Source of the DNA: Candidatus Zixiibacteriota bacterium
GTDB lineage: Bacteria; Zixibacteria; MSB-5A5; GN15; FEB-12
Direction of reading: 5' to 3'
DNA: 16,697 bases
NCBI GenBank assembly: GCA_030591625.1
Contig: JAUVAR010000020.1
Coordinates: forward strand, 1 to 16,697
Of the stretch, positions 6,319-12,962 are shown piece after piece (the first letter of the stretch is position 1; each line of letters starts with the position of its first letter). The notes beneath the pieces were generated by a model that was not told where the DNA came from, ran no database searches, and saw only the letters and a list, made by a program, of their open reading frames with translations. The translations under genes were made by a program, and so were the position numbers.

Positions 6319-6747
6319 ATGTTCTCAAGATTTCACAATCGCAAGGGTTTCACCCTTATCGAGTTAATGATCGTTGTCGTAATCATTGGTATTTTGGCCG
6401 CTCTCGCGATTCCGCGTTTTATGCAGGCTACTACTAAGTCCAAACAGTCAGAAGCCAAACAGCTTTTGAAACAGATCTATACCATGCAGCGTACATATCG
6501 CCAGGCTAACACTACTTATGGTGATAATGGTGCTTCTGCCGCCGCTGAAGGTGTTGCAATACAGACCTTCCCGGAAATCGGTGTTGAAGTTATGGCCGGT
6601 AACAAGTATGCATACGATATCGTATCTGCACAGAATACTTTCACCGCAACTGCTGCCGTGAACCTGGATGATGACGTTACCATTGATACCTGGACAATGG
6701 ATCAGGATGGTAACCTGGTCAACACAATCAACGACGTGACAACCTAA
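6319..6747 (+). CDS. pilA: Type IV pilin, major-pilin type, copy 2
   Basis: 142 residues. A 10-residue leader MFSRFHNRKG is followed by FTLIELMIVVVIIGILAALA with Glu5, a canonical type IVa prepilin. The mature length is 132 residues, the same as copy 1. The two are nearly identical over the first ~35 mature residues and again share the C-terminal pattern (FTATA..N.DDD..IDTW..D..G.L.NTI.DV). They differ strongly in the middle loop (here ANTTYGDNGASAAAEGVAI). No cysteines are present. A near-consensus sigma-54 promoter, an AGGAGG ribosome-binding site and a strong terminator suggest this is the abundant pilin; copy 1 may be an alternative or minor form. Which one dominates is inference from signals only. 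Confidence 0.93.
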   Translation: MFSRFHNRKGFTLIELMIVVVIIGILAALAIPRFMQATTKSKQSEAKQLLKQIYTMQRTYRQANTTYGDNGASAAAEGVAIQTFPEIGVEVMAGNKYAYDIVSAQNTFTATAAVNLDDDVTIDTWTMDQDGNLVNTINDVTT

Positions 6748-6771
6748 GATAGTTATCTCAAGATTGATTAT

Positions 6772-6801
6772 AAAAGCGCCTCTCCGGAGGCGCTTTTTTT
6801 T
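6772..6801 (+). terminator. Intrinsic terminator after pilin gene 2
   Basis: Perfect stem GCGCCTC (6776-6782) / GAGGCGC (6787-6793) with loop TCCG, preceded by AAAA and followed by eight T, 28 bases after the pilin stop. The A and T tracts would also allow it to work on the opposite strand. Confidence 0.93.
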
Positions 6802-6861
6802 GTGGCACCCATTGGGTGTTTTACCCCTTCGGGTCGCAGGCGTTGCCTGATTATATAGTGA

Positions 6862-6890
6862 GGTCAGGTGACCCTGCCTGACCGTTTTTT
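6862..6890 (+). terminator. Hairpin followed by T-run inside the repeat block
   Basis: GGTCAGG (6862-6868) pairs with CCTGACC (6877-6883) around TGACCCTG; then G and a run of seven T (6885 onward). It has the shape of an intrinsic terminator and may back up the one after pilin 2. It could equally be just one of the many hairpins of the block. The left arm can pair differently, because GGTCA/TGACC forms a shorter overlapping hairpin. Confidence 0.45.
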
Positions 6891-6892
6891 TA

Positions 6893-6918
6893 GCTGTCGG
6901 GCAGAGTCACCCGACAGC
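6893..6918. repeat. Perfect 9-bp inverted repeat
   Basis: GCTGTCGGG (6893-6901) and CCCGACAGC (6910-6918) flank the 8-base loop CAGAGTCA. Its right half is part of a 20-base sequence repeated exactly at 7249-7268, where the left arm is missing. Confidence 0.8.
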
Positions 6919-6920
6919 AC
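6901..6920 (+). repeat. 20-bp direct repeat, copy 1
   Basis: GCAGAGTCACCCGACAGCAC occurs here and again, identical, at 7249-7268. The flanking bases on both sides differ. Confidence 0.9.
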
Positions 6921-7028
6921 TTATAATAAGTAGGGAAGGCCTGTCTTCAGGACTGCCACGAATCGTTCAATTGCGGGTCCGAATCGCGCATTCGCCCTAC
7001 GTGAAAAGAATGCCAAGACTACATGTAA

Positions 7029-7073
7029 GCGTCAGGTCACACGTCCGGCAGAGCCGTCCGCAAGACCTAACGC
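7029..7073. repeat. Long imperfect hairpin with nested stem
   Basis: GCGTCAGGTC (7029-7038) pairs with GACCTAACGC (7064-7073) at 9 of 10 positions. Inside lies CGGC-AGA-GCCG. The right arm belongs to the first of the 40-base tandem units, so the other two units could offer alternative right arms. Confidence 0.6.
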
Positions 7074-7169
7074 AACTTTGGAGGTGCTGTCATACGAGAG
7101 CAAGACCTAACGCAACTTTGGAGGGGCTGTCATACGAGTGCAAGACCTAACGCAACTTTGGAGGGGCTG
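7060..7169 (+). repeat. Tandem repeat, 40-bp unit, 2.75 copies
   Basis: Units begin at 7060, 7100 and 7140 with GCAAGACCTAACGCAACTTT. Units 1 and 2 differ at only two positions (T to G at position 25, A to T at position 40). Unit 3 matches for 30 bases and then diverges. There are no spacers, so this is not CRISPR. The unit length is not a multiple of three, so it does not encode a repeated peptide. Confidence 0.95.
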
Positions 7170-7177
7170 GTAGAAGT

Positions 7178-7207
7178 GCGGAACCGATCAATGGAAACTG
7201 GTTCCGC
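7178..7207. repeat. 8-bp inverted repeat in the repeat block
   Basis: GCGGAACC (7178-7185) and GGTTCCGC (7200-7207) around a 14-base loop, followed by CCTAC. The same ending, CGCCCTAC, closes the CGAAT/ATTCG hairpin near 6980-6999. Confidence 0.7.
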
Positions 7208-7248
7208 CCTACAAGAGAAGAGCTGACGGGCCCTCCAGAGGCGGGCAA

Positions 7249-7268
7249 GCAGAGTCACCCGACAGCAC
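7249..7268 (+). repeat. 20-bp direct repeat, copy 2
   Basis: Exact copy of the 6901-6920 sequence, 348 bases downstream. The pair brackets most of the hairpins and the tandem 40-base units. Confidence 0.9.
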
Positions 7269-7381
7269 ACAACCTTAGAGAGAAACCCACCGCAAGCGGA
7301 TGGGCCACCCCCTCCTCCTGACCGCCGGTTACCCGATTTTCAAGCTTGACGTTGGTATGTCTGCGGGCATATCATTCGAGT

Positions 7382-9337
7382 ATGAAAACATGTTTATTTA
7401 CCGCTATTGCAGTCGTCTGTCTTGTCGCCGGAAGCACACCCGCACAGGAGAAAAACGACCAGTCACCCGAACAGTTCGGACTCGAACATCTTTCGGCATA
7501 CTTAGGACTTAAACCTTCGGACATCTCCTACCGTTCGGATTATACCGAACCGGATTCGTTTCGTTTGGCGACGGTCGCTAACTTGATGGCCTCACCACTC
7601 GGGATGATCGACTATGCCGACAATCTCAAGAAGGCGCATATAAATCGTCAACCCGAAATTTTGTCGGGGTATTTGTTTGATGATCTAAGAACCGAATATC
7701 AGGCGGGACGAAAGCGAGCGTATCATCCCTCGGTCAAAGAACTAACCGATCTGCAAAACAAATATCCGCCGTACTATACAAACCATAGTTTGAGCGTGTT
7801 GATGAATCGTGCGCTTGGGTATCTCGACATAATTCTGCCTCGTTCAACCGAAATGATGTTGGCCGGACTTAGCAACGAGCAACGCAGTTTTTTAACTGAT
7901 GAGTTCAAGCAGATTATTGAATCATCGGTGAAAGAGGAATTTATGTCGGCGGAAGAACTTGAGGCGTTGGAAAACCGTGAAGAAAAATATACCGAAGAGT
8001 TTGTTAAGTTTGGCGGATTGATCGACAAAGATCCTATAATCTCCGCCGGGATTGATTGCCTGCGCGATGTCATGCTTGAGGTGAAGGCGATCAGACGAGA
8101 GTTGTCCTCGGGTCGTTTAACGATGGAGAATCTTCTCGCTACGACTGGAACGTCACCTGGTTCATCGGGAGAGGGAGTATATTTGGGAATGCAGGCGCGG
8201 TGGGCAATTGGCAGTATGGAGGCTGACTACTATAGTGGTGACTACGAGTTTATTTTCGATCCGGGTGGAGATGATGTTTATGATTTGAGTTACGATCCTG
8301 ATGATCCACATGGTGTAATAATTATAGATCTCTCCGGTGATGACCGTTACCGGGCTATGACAGATTTCACGCTCGGTTCGGGCTGTTTGTCGGCTGGGAT
8401 GCTTTTGGATTTTGGTGGCAATGACCGCTACGATGGTAAATCGTTCGGTGTAGGTTCGGGGTTCTTTGGGTTTGGGGTTCTCTATGATGCTTCCGGTGAG
8501 GATCGTTTCGACGGCGACACGCATGTACAGGGTGCGGGGTCGTTTGGGCTGGGGTTAGTTATTGATGAGGGCGGTCGTGATATTTATAACGCGGCACTTT
8601 TTTCGCAGGGGTTTGGGTTTGTTGAGGGGGGAGGGATTATTTATGATTCGGATGGTGCCGATTCGTACTATGCCGGAGGGAAATATAAAGATCATCTTCG
8701 CTATGAGGATCATTACCTTTCGTTGTCGCAGGGTTTTGGGTATGGATTGAGGCCTTGGATGTCAGGTGGTATTGGAGCGATAATCGACCTAAAGGGGAAT
8801 GATGCTTATTATGCGGATATATTCGCACAGGCTTGTTCTTACTGGTGGTCGCTTGGAGTGATTTTAGATTCATCCGGCAATGATAATTATCAGTGTTTCC
8901 AGTATGGTCAGGGTGCAGCGACTCATATGTCGTTGGGTGTGCTGGTCGAAAATTCTGGCAATGATGTTTACTTTGGAAAAGGTTTGATGCAGGGATGCGG
9001 GCATGATTATTCGTGCGGGCTGATTTTGGATCGTTTCGGGAATGACACCTACACGGCGTACGATCTTTCGCAGGCGGCCGGTTCTGCCAACGGAGCGGGG
9101 GTGCTGATTGATAACAATGGTGATGACCGTTATTTCAGCAAGAACAAAGCGAATACGCAGGGGTATGGCAACCCTCGTCGGAGTTTTGGGTCGATCGGGT
9201 TGTTTATAGATTTGGGTGGTAACGACCAATATTCCGGCAATGGCAAGAATGATTATTACTGGAAAACGCCCTCAAAATGGGGTGGAGGTTTAGATATTGA
9301 GCTGAACCCGCCAGATAGCACAGAAGGAGAGAAATAA
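7382..9337 (+). CDS. Exported protein with twelve ~27-residue D-x-x-G-x-D-x-Y repeats (predicted beta-solenoid)
   Basis: 651 residues. The ATG at 7382 was chosen because it begins a clear signal peptide (MKTCLFTAIAVVCLVAGSTPAQ) that the longer frame from 7346 would bury. Residues about 23-275 are mainly helical and acidic, with no family recognised. Residues about 290-640 hold twelve copies of a motif close to D-x-x-G-[ND]-D-x-Y, starting at residues 293, 316, 343, 369, 395, 422, 469, 496, 523, 550, 577 and 610. Most spacings are 26-27. The longer gaps before copies 7 and 12 are insertions. Between motifs runs a Q-G-x-G-rich stretch and then G-x-[LI]-[LIV]-D. A regular period with clustered Asp/Asn suggests a right-handed beta-solenoid, perhaps binding calcium in the turns, on the cell surface or secreted. 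The next gene's ATG overlaps its stop. Confidence 0.88.
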   Translation: MKTCLFTAIAVVCLVAGSTPAQEKNDQSPEQFGLEHLSAYLGLKPSDISYRSDYTEPDSFRLATVANLMASPLGMIDYADNLKKAHINRQPEILSGYLFDDLRTEYQAGRKRAYHPSVKELTDLQNKYPPYYTNHSLSVLMNRALGYLDIILPRSTEMMLAGLSNEQRSFLTDEFKQIIESSVKEEFMSAEELEALENREEKYTEEFVKFGGLIDKDPIISAGIDCLRDVMLEVKAIRRELSSGRLTMENLLATTGTSPGSSGEGVYLGMQARWAIGSMEADYYSGDYEFIFDPGGDDVYDLSYDPDDPHGVIIIDLSGDDRYRAMTDFTLGSGCLSAGMLLDFGGNDRYDGKSFGVGSGFFGFGVLYDASGEDRFDGDTHVQGAGSFGLGLVIDEGGRDIYNAALFSQGFGFVEGGGIIYDSDGADSYYAGGKYKDHLRYEDHYLSLSQGFGYGLRPWMSGGIGAIIDLKGNDAYYADIFAQACSYWWSLGVILDSSGNDNYQCFQYGQGAATHMSLGVLVENSGNDVYFGKGLMQGCGHDYSCGLILDRFGNDTYTAYDLSQAAGSANGAGVLIDNNGDDRYFSKNKANTQGYGNPRRSFGSIGLFIDLGGNDQYSGNGKNDYYWKTPSKWGGGLDIELNPPDSTEGEK

Positions 9338-10275
9338 TGTTTAAAAATGTGATACTCTCAACTTTGTTGCTGTCATTTATTGTCAGTATTGGAGCTATCG
9401 ATGCAACTGCGTTGACTCTTGAGGAAAAGATCGACTCACTTTTTGTTATAGCTTCTTCGGGTGAGGTCAGGTTCCGCGATCAGAATGGACCGGCGATGGA
9501 TTCAATTGCTGCGCTCGGTCAACCGGCGGTTCCTTATATGATCGATAAGTTTACGACACGGTCGGCGCGAAAACGATTGACAGTAATTTGGGTTTTAACA
9601 CGGATCGGTTCTGTCGCTGTGCCCGACTTGGTTGTGGCTTTGAAACGTCCTGAAGGAATAGTTGTTCAACGAATTTGTTGGGCACTTGGAGATATCAAAG
9701 ATAGTTCGGCGGTACCCGGTTTGATAGGCGTTGCTAATCATAACCGTTGGCAGGTGCGCGATCAGGCACTAACCGCCCTTGGTAAAATTAAAGATACAAG
9801 AGCAGTGATGACAATTAATTCAGCTTTCAAAGATTCGATTGGACAGGTCCGTAAAGCGGCGGCGGTTGCATCGGGTCAGCTCGCTATGAATGATGCCATA
9901 CAATCATTAGTGCATCAACTTGGTGATGACTTTTATGGGGCAAGGATGACGGCGTTGTCATCGCTTCTTAAGCTTGATACAACTATGGTTATTGCAGCTT
10001 TGTCTGATTCAATTGGGTCGGCTAACAGATTGACAGGCGATCTTGGTTGTCAACTCCTTGGTGAGATTGGTACTAACGACGCTATTGAGTTGTTAATTAA
10101 ACAGCTGGCTGATCCTTCGGGTGATAGACGTGCTCATGCTGCGGTTGCACTTATAAAAGCTGACCCTTTGGATAATTGTGGTTTACAAGATGAAATGATT
10201 GCGAATGAATCTGATCGACTTACAAAACTAAAAATTCTATCGGCGTTGAGAACAATTCAGAATGAAGGAGAATGA
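9337..10275 (+). CDS. Exported HEAT-repeat (PBS-lyase-like) protein
   Basis: 312 residues. The ATG shares one base with the stop of the preceding gene (TAATG), preceded by GGAGAG. The N-terminal signal peptide (VILSTLLLSFIVSIGAIDATA) indicates export. From about residue 55 to 275 there are six or seven helical HEAT repeats of ~31 residues of the PBS-lyase type, with signatures such as ALGDIKDSSAVPGLI (116-130), ALGKIKDTRAV (147-157), ASGQLAMNDAIQSLV (178-192) and LLGEIGTNDAIELLI (240-254). Such repeats form a curved protein-binding scaffold; no catalytic residues are expected. Coupled translation with the solenoid gene suggests both products act together outside the inner membrane, possibly as scaffold and surface partner. 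That is inference. Confidence 0.88.
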   Translation: MFKNVILSTLLLSFIVSIGAIDATALTLEEKIDSLFVIASSGEVRFRDQNGPAMDSIAALGQPAVPYMIDKFTTRSARKRLTVIWVLTRIGSVAVPDLVVALKRPEGIVVQRICWALGDIKDSSAVPGLIGVANHNRWQVRDQALTALGKIKDTRAVMTINSAFKDSIGQVRKAAAVASGQLAMNDAIQSLVHQLGDDFYGARMTALSSLLKLDTTMVIAALSDSIGSANRLTGDLGCQLLGEIGTNDAIELLIKQLADPSGDRRAHAAVALIKADPLDNCGLQDEMIANESDRLTKLKILSALRTIQNEGE

Positions 10276-11479
10276 TCTTCATGCCCGCTTGAATAGATTC
10301 AAAGCGCAGATCGTTCCTTCTGTAAAAAAAGAAAAGAAATCAAAATCGTTCGACTCTCTTGGTGAACGACTGGCTAAAGCAACAGGTGGGTGTTATCTGA
10401 CCAACGATTTTGGTGGCTACTGTTTAATCAAGACACTTTACGAATGGGGAACACCGTTCGGATCGGAACTGCTTAATCAGCCCAATACAAATCATCGTTT
10501 CATTCATGAACATTATTCTGCTCAGGCAATTGATGGTGGTTCATCTCCGTCTGAGCTTATTTTTTTTGATCTGGAAACGACTGGATTAGGAGGAGCGGGG
10601 GCGCTTGCGTTTCTTGCCGGTGTTGGTTCGATTACGAAAAAGGGTTTTGAAGTACGTCAGTATCTGTTGCCGGATTATCCTGATGAACGGGCGATGCTCG
10701 ATCAGCTTGCACAGGAGTTTGGTGATGAACGCACTGTCGTTTCTTACAATGGTGCTGCTTTTGATATGACGTTGATTCGAGAACGATTGATTATTAATCG
10801 TGTTGATCATGAAATAAATTACAAACATCATATTGATCTGCTTCATCCCGTTCGCAGACTTTTCAAACGGCGAATCGGTGAATGTTCACTCACCAGCGTT
10901 GAACGAAATATATTGAGCTATTTTAGAACGGATGATATCCCGGGCTATTTGATTCCATCGGTTTATTTTGAATGGCTATCGTCGGGTGATCTCGGGCAGA
11001 TTAATGAAGTGCTTGAACATAATCGTATAGATATTCTTGCAATGTTTTTTGTGCTGGAGCAGGTTGCCCGGGTATTCGAAACTGACACTGAGTCACCCCA
11101 ACATGCCGAGGATATGTATTCCTTGTCGAGGGTCTATGGTCGCAGAAAAGAAAACGATAAAGTTCTTGAAATTCTCGATAATCCGCTTGTTGCTTCCGTT
11201 GATCCAGAGGTGCTGTTTTATCGTTCTCTCGCTCTCAAAAGAGCTGGCCGCTGGGAGGAAGCAGTAGCTGTCTGGAATTCAATTACGGAGTTGGAATCGA
11301 AAAGGGCTTTTCTGGCAAATATCGAGCTCGCCAAATATCATGAACATCGCTCTCGAGACTACAAACAGGCGTTATCCTGCGCTCAATCGGCTCTCCTGAA
11401 GAGTTCGCTCTCAGAGAATGAAGTTGCACGTCTGATGCATCGAGTTAGTCGGCTAAAGTCAAAACTTATCTCCAAATAA
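10262..11479 (+). CDS. YprB-like DEDD exonuclease / RNase H-fold protein with TPR-like C-terminus
   Basis: 405 residues, cytoplasmic. The nuclease domain spans about 95-270, with the DEDDh motifs visible: Exo I FFDLETTGL (Asp103, Glu105), Exo II SYNGAAFD (Asp168), and Exo III HNRIDI (His253, Asp257). Asp192 in HHIDLLHP is also conserved in YprB-like proteins. Before it lies an N-terminal extension with a basic stretch KKEKKSKS. After it come TPR-like helices (about 285-405, AEDMYSLSRVYGRR...KVLEILDN...ALKRAGRWEEAVAVW). This family often sits beside a DEAD/DEAH helicase gene (as YprA/YprB in Bacillus), but none is present here. The start overlaps the HEAT gene by 14 bases, so expression is coupled although that protein is exported. 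The substrate (DNA or RNA) cannot be told from sequence. Confidence 0.87.
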   Translation: MKENDLHARLNRFKAQIVPSVKKEKKSKSFDSLGERLAKATGGCYLTNDFGGYCLIKTLYEWGTPFGSELLNQPNTNHRFIHEHYSAQAIDGGSSPSELIFFDLETTGLGGAGALAFLAGVGSITKKGFEVRQYLLPDYPDERAMLDQLAQEFGDERTVVSYNGAAFDMTLIRERLIINRVDHEINYKHHIDLLHPVRRLFKRRIGECSLTSVERNILSYFRTDDIPGYLIPSVYFEWLSSGDLGQINEVLEHNRIDILAMFFVLEQVARVFETDTESPQHAEDMYSLSRVYGRRKENDKVLEILDNPLVASVDPEVLFYRSLALKRAGRWEEAVAVWNSITELESKRAFLANIELAKYHEHRSRDYKQALSCAQSALLKSSLSENEVARLMHRVSRLKSKLISK

Positions 11480-11549
11480 TAGCAGTAGTACGGCTGTTGG
11501 GCTCAATTATCGGACTGAAATGGCCGATATTGTGAGTATAGGAGATAGC

Positions 11550-12848
11550 ATGGATAATCATACGCTCGAACAGATATTTTCAGAACGGCAGGAAATTCTC
11601 TCACTTCCCCAAACTCTCGCTGAAGTTCTCAGGTTAACGAGGGATGAAGATAGTTCTGCTGAAGACATTGCCAGTATTCTTGAGAAAGACCCCGGACTTA
11701 CAACCAAAGTTCTCAAGATTGCCAACTCGGCATACTTTGGTAAAGGCCGAAGTGTCGGCTCGATTAAGCAGGCAGTTGTTACAATCGGACTGCGCCAGAT
11801 AACTGCGCTTGCTCTTTCAAGTTCGGTTTATTCATTGAGTGGTAAATGGGGTTCTGCGGTTGATCCTATCAGATTCTGGCGTCATTCATTAGAGGTAGCG
11901 ATAGCGGCTCGAATGATTTCTGAGGCGATAGGTTACAAACGATCTGAGGAAATGTTCGTTGGTGGACTTCTTCATGATATCGGCATAATGATACTTTCGC
12001 AGGTTTATCCATCGCAGTTTCCAGCTGTATGGAAAAATTATTGCTCGGGTTCAGATCTTATTCATTTAGAAGAAGAAACATGGGGAACATCTCATGCACG
12101 CGTTGGTCGCTTTATAATGGATCAGTGGCGTTTGCCTGAATCAATTTGTTCGGCTGTTGGGTTGCATCATAATATTTTCCTGGCTGATACAGATGAAGAA
12201 GAATTTATCCCAGGACAGATTATAGCATTGGCAGACAGAATATCTCGCTTTACAATACGTCCGGTTGATGGTGATCTTGACCCTTCGAATCGTGAGAATC
12301 GTGAGGTTTTGCTGGCTAACTTGGGACTCACCGAGGAGAAACTACTCTCAATCGAAAAATCTCTCTTTGGTAAAACTGTTGAAGAAGCATCATTTTTGGA
12401 AATTGAAATAGGTTCATCTGATGAACTTATACGTGAAGCGAATGATCTGTTATATCGTCAGTATCTTGCGGTTGAAAACCTTCTGGCAGAAAACCGCAGA
12501 CTGCATCAACAAAATATGAAAGAGGGCAGGCGTAAAGTTTCTCTCGACTCTTTAAAATTAACAACGTCTGCGTTTGCTCGCAGTATGGATGATGCCGTTG
12601 GAACGATTGGAACCAAGACAAAAGATATAGGCACTAACTTGGATAGTGGGAAATTAATAGACACAAACGGTGAAACAGCCAGTTCAATTGAATCTATTCT
12701 ATCCGGGGTGCGTGTTATATATGGCCTTACCAACGAACTGAAAAATGTTTCTGCTCTTGATGAATCGGCGTTGGCCGATTATGATTATGTATCAAGAATA
12801 CAGGAAAAATTCGATGCTGAACGTGAGACAATTACTGAGCCAGTCTGA
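11550..12848 (+). CDS. HDOD-domain protein with C-terminal coiled coil
   Basis: 432 residues. The ATG at 11550 was chosen because AGGAGA lies just upstream; an in-frame ATG at 11520 lacks such a site. The HDOD domain covers about 10-205: SLPQTLAEVLRL, a DPGLTTKVLKIANSAYFG segment (48-64), SIKQAVVTIGLRQI (71-84), then GGLLHDIGIM (138-147). Unlike many HDOD proteins it keeps possible HD-type metal residues: His112, His142-Asp143, His182, His206-His207 and Asp229. Residues about 290-330 form a helix rich in Leu/Glu/Arg, and the C-terminus is Ser/Asp-rich with no known motif. HDOD proteins act in signalling and in regulating motility and other behaviour. It is 70 bases beyond the nuclease gene and could be in the same operon. 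Confidence 0.88.
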   Translation: MDNHTLEQIFSERQEILSLPQTLAEVLRLTRDEDSSAEDIASILEKDPGLTTKVLKIANSAYFGKGRSVGSIKQAVVTIGLRQITALALSSSVYSLSGKWGSAVDPIRFWRHSLEVAIAARMISEAIGYKRSEEMFVGGLLHDIGIMILSQVYPSQFPAVWKNYCSGSDLIHLEEETWGTSHARVGRFIMDQWRLPESICSAVGLHHNIFLADTDEEEFIPGQIIALADRISRFTIRPVDGDLDPSNRENREVLLANLGLTEEKLLSIEKSLFGKTVEEASFLEIEIGSSDELIREANDLLYRQYLAVENLLAENRRLHQQNMKEGRRKVSLDSLKLTTSAFARSMDDAVGTIGTKTKDIGTNLDSGKLIDTNGETASSIESILSGVRVIYGLTNELKNVSALDESALADYDYVSRIQEKFDAERETITEPV

Positions 12849-12937
12849 GAATGAATCAGTCTGGGACAAGTCAGGTCGTTGGCTAATCGCGAAGACCCAA
12901 TTCTACCGATCTATAACTAATTGTAATGATTAGCGAG

Positions 12938-12962
12938 GTTATCAGCGTGATGTGCTGATAAC
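12938..12962. terminator. Dyad between convergent genes, possible bidirectional terminator
   Basis: GTTATCAGC (12938-12946) pairs perfectly with GCTGATAAC (12954-12962) around a 7-base loop. It sits between the HDOD gene and the oppositely oriented gene, overlapping the latter's stop codon. No T-run follows on either strand, so termination by this hairpin alone is uncertain. Confidence 0.35.

Larger units (their letters stand above)
6802..7330. repeat. GC-rich non-coding block of clustered hairpins and repeats
   Basis: About 530 bases with no credible gene and clearly higher GC than the neighbours. It contains a run of five adjacent inverted repeats (6806-6918), further dyads at 6940-6951, 6980-6994, 7029-7073 and 7178-7207, a 20-base direct repeat at 6901 and 7249, and three tandem 40-base units from 7060. 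The words CGCCCTAC end two different hairpins (near 6999 and 7211). This density suggests a composite intergenic repeat or a non-autonomous element. No terminal inverted repeats with a target-site duplication were identified, and no transposase is present. Confidence 0.7.

Noticed and set aside
7060..7169. Tandem 40-bp repeats as a CRISPR array
   Set aside because: The units abut directly with no variable spacers, there are fewer than three full units, and no cas genes are present.
7300..7512. 70-residue frame overlapping the start of the solenoid gene
   Set aside because: It is out of frame with the clear signal peptide from 7382 and encodes an Arg/Thr-rich peptide typical of shadow frames.
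8162..9229. Several minus-strand open frames antisense to the solenoid gene
   Set aside because: They arise from the repetitive, G-skewed codon pattern of the solenoid gene; their products are low-complexity and lack start signals.
8249..9330. RTX toxin or classical hemolysin-type calcium repeats
   Set aside because: The period is about 27, not 9, and GGxGxDxxx nonapeptides are not present; no type I secretion genes are nearby.
11520..11549. Upstream ATG for the HDOD gene at 11520
   Set aside because: It has no ribosome-binding site, while the ATG at 11550 has AGGAGA at good spacing.
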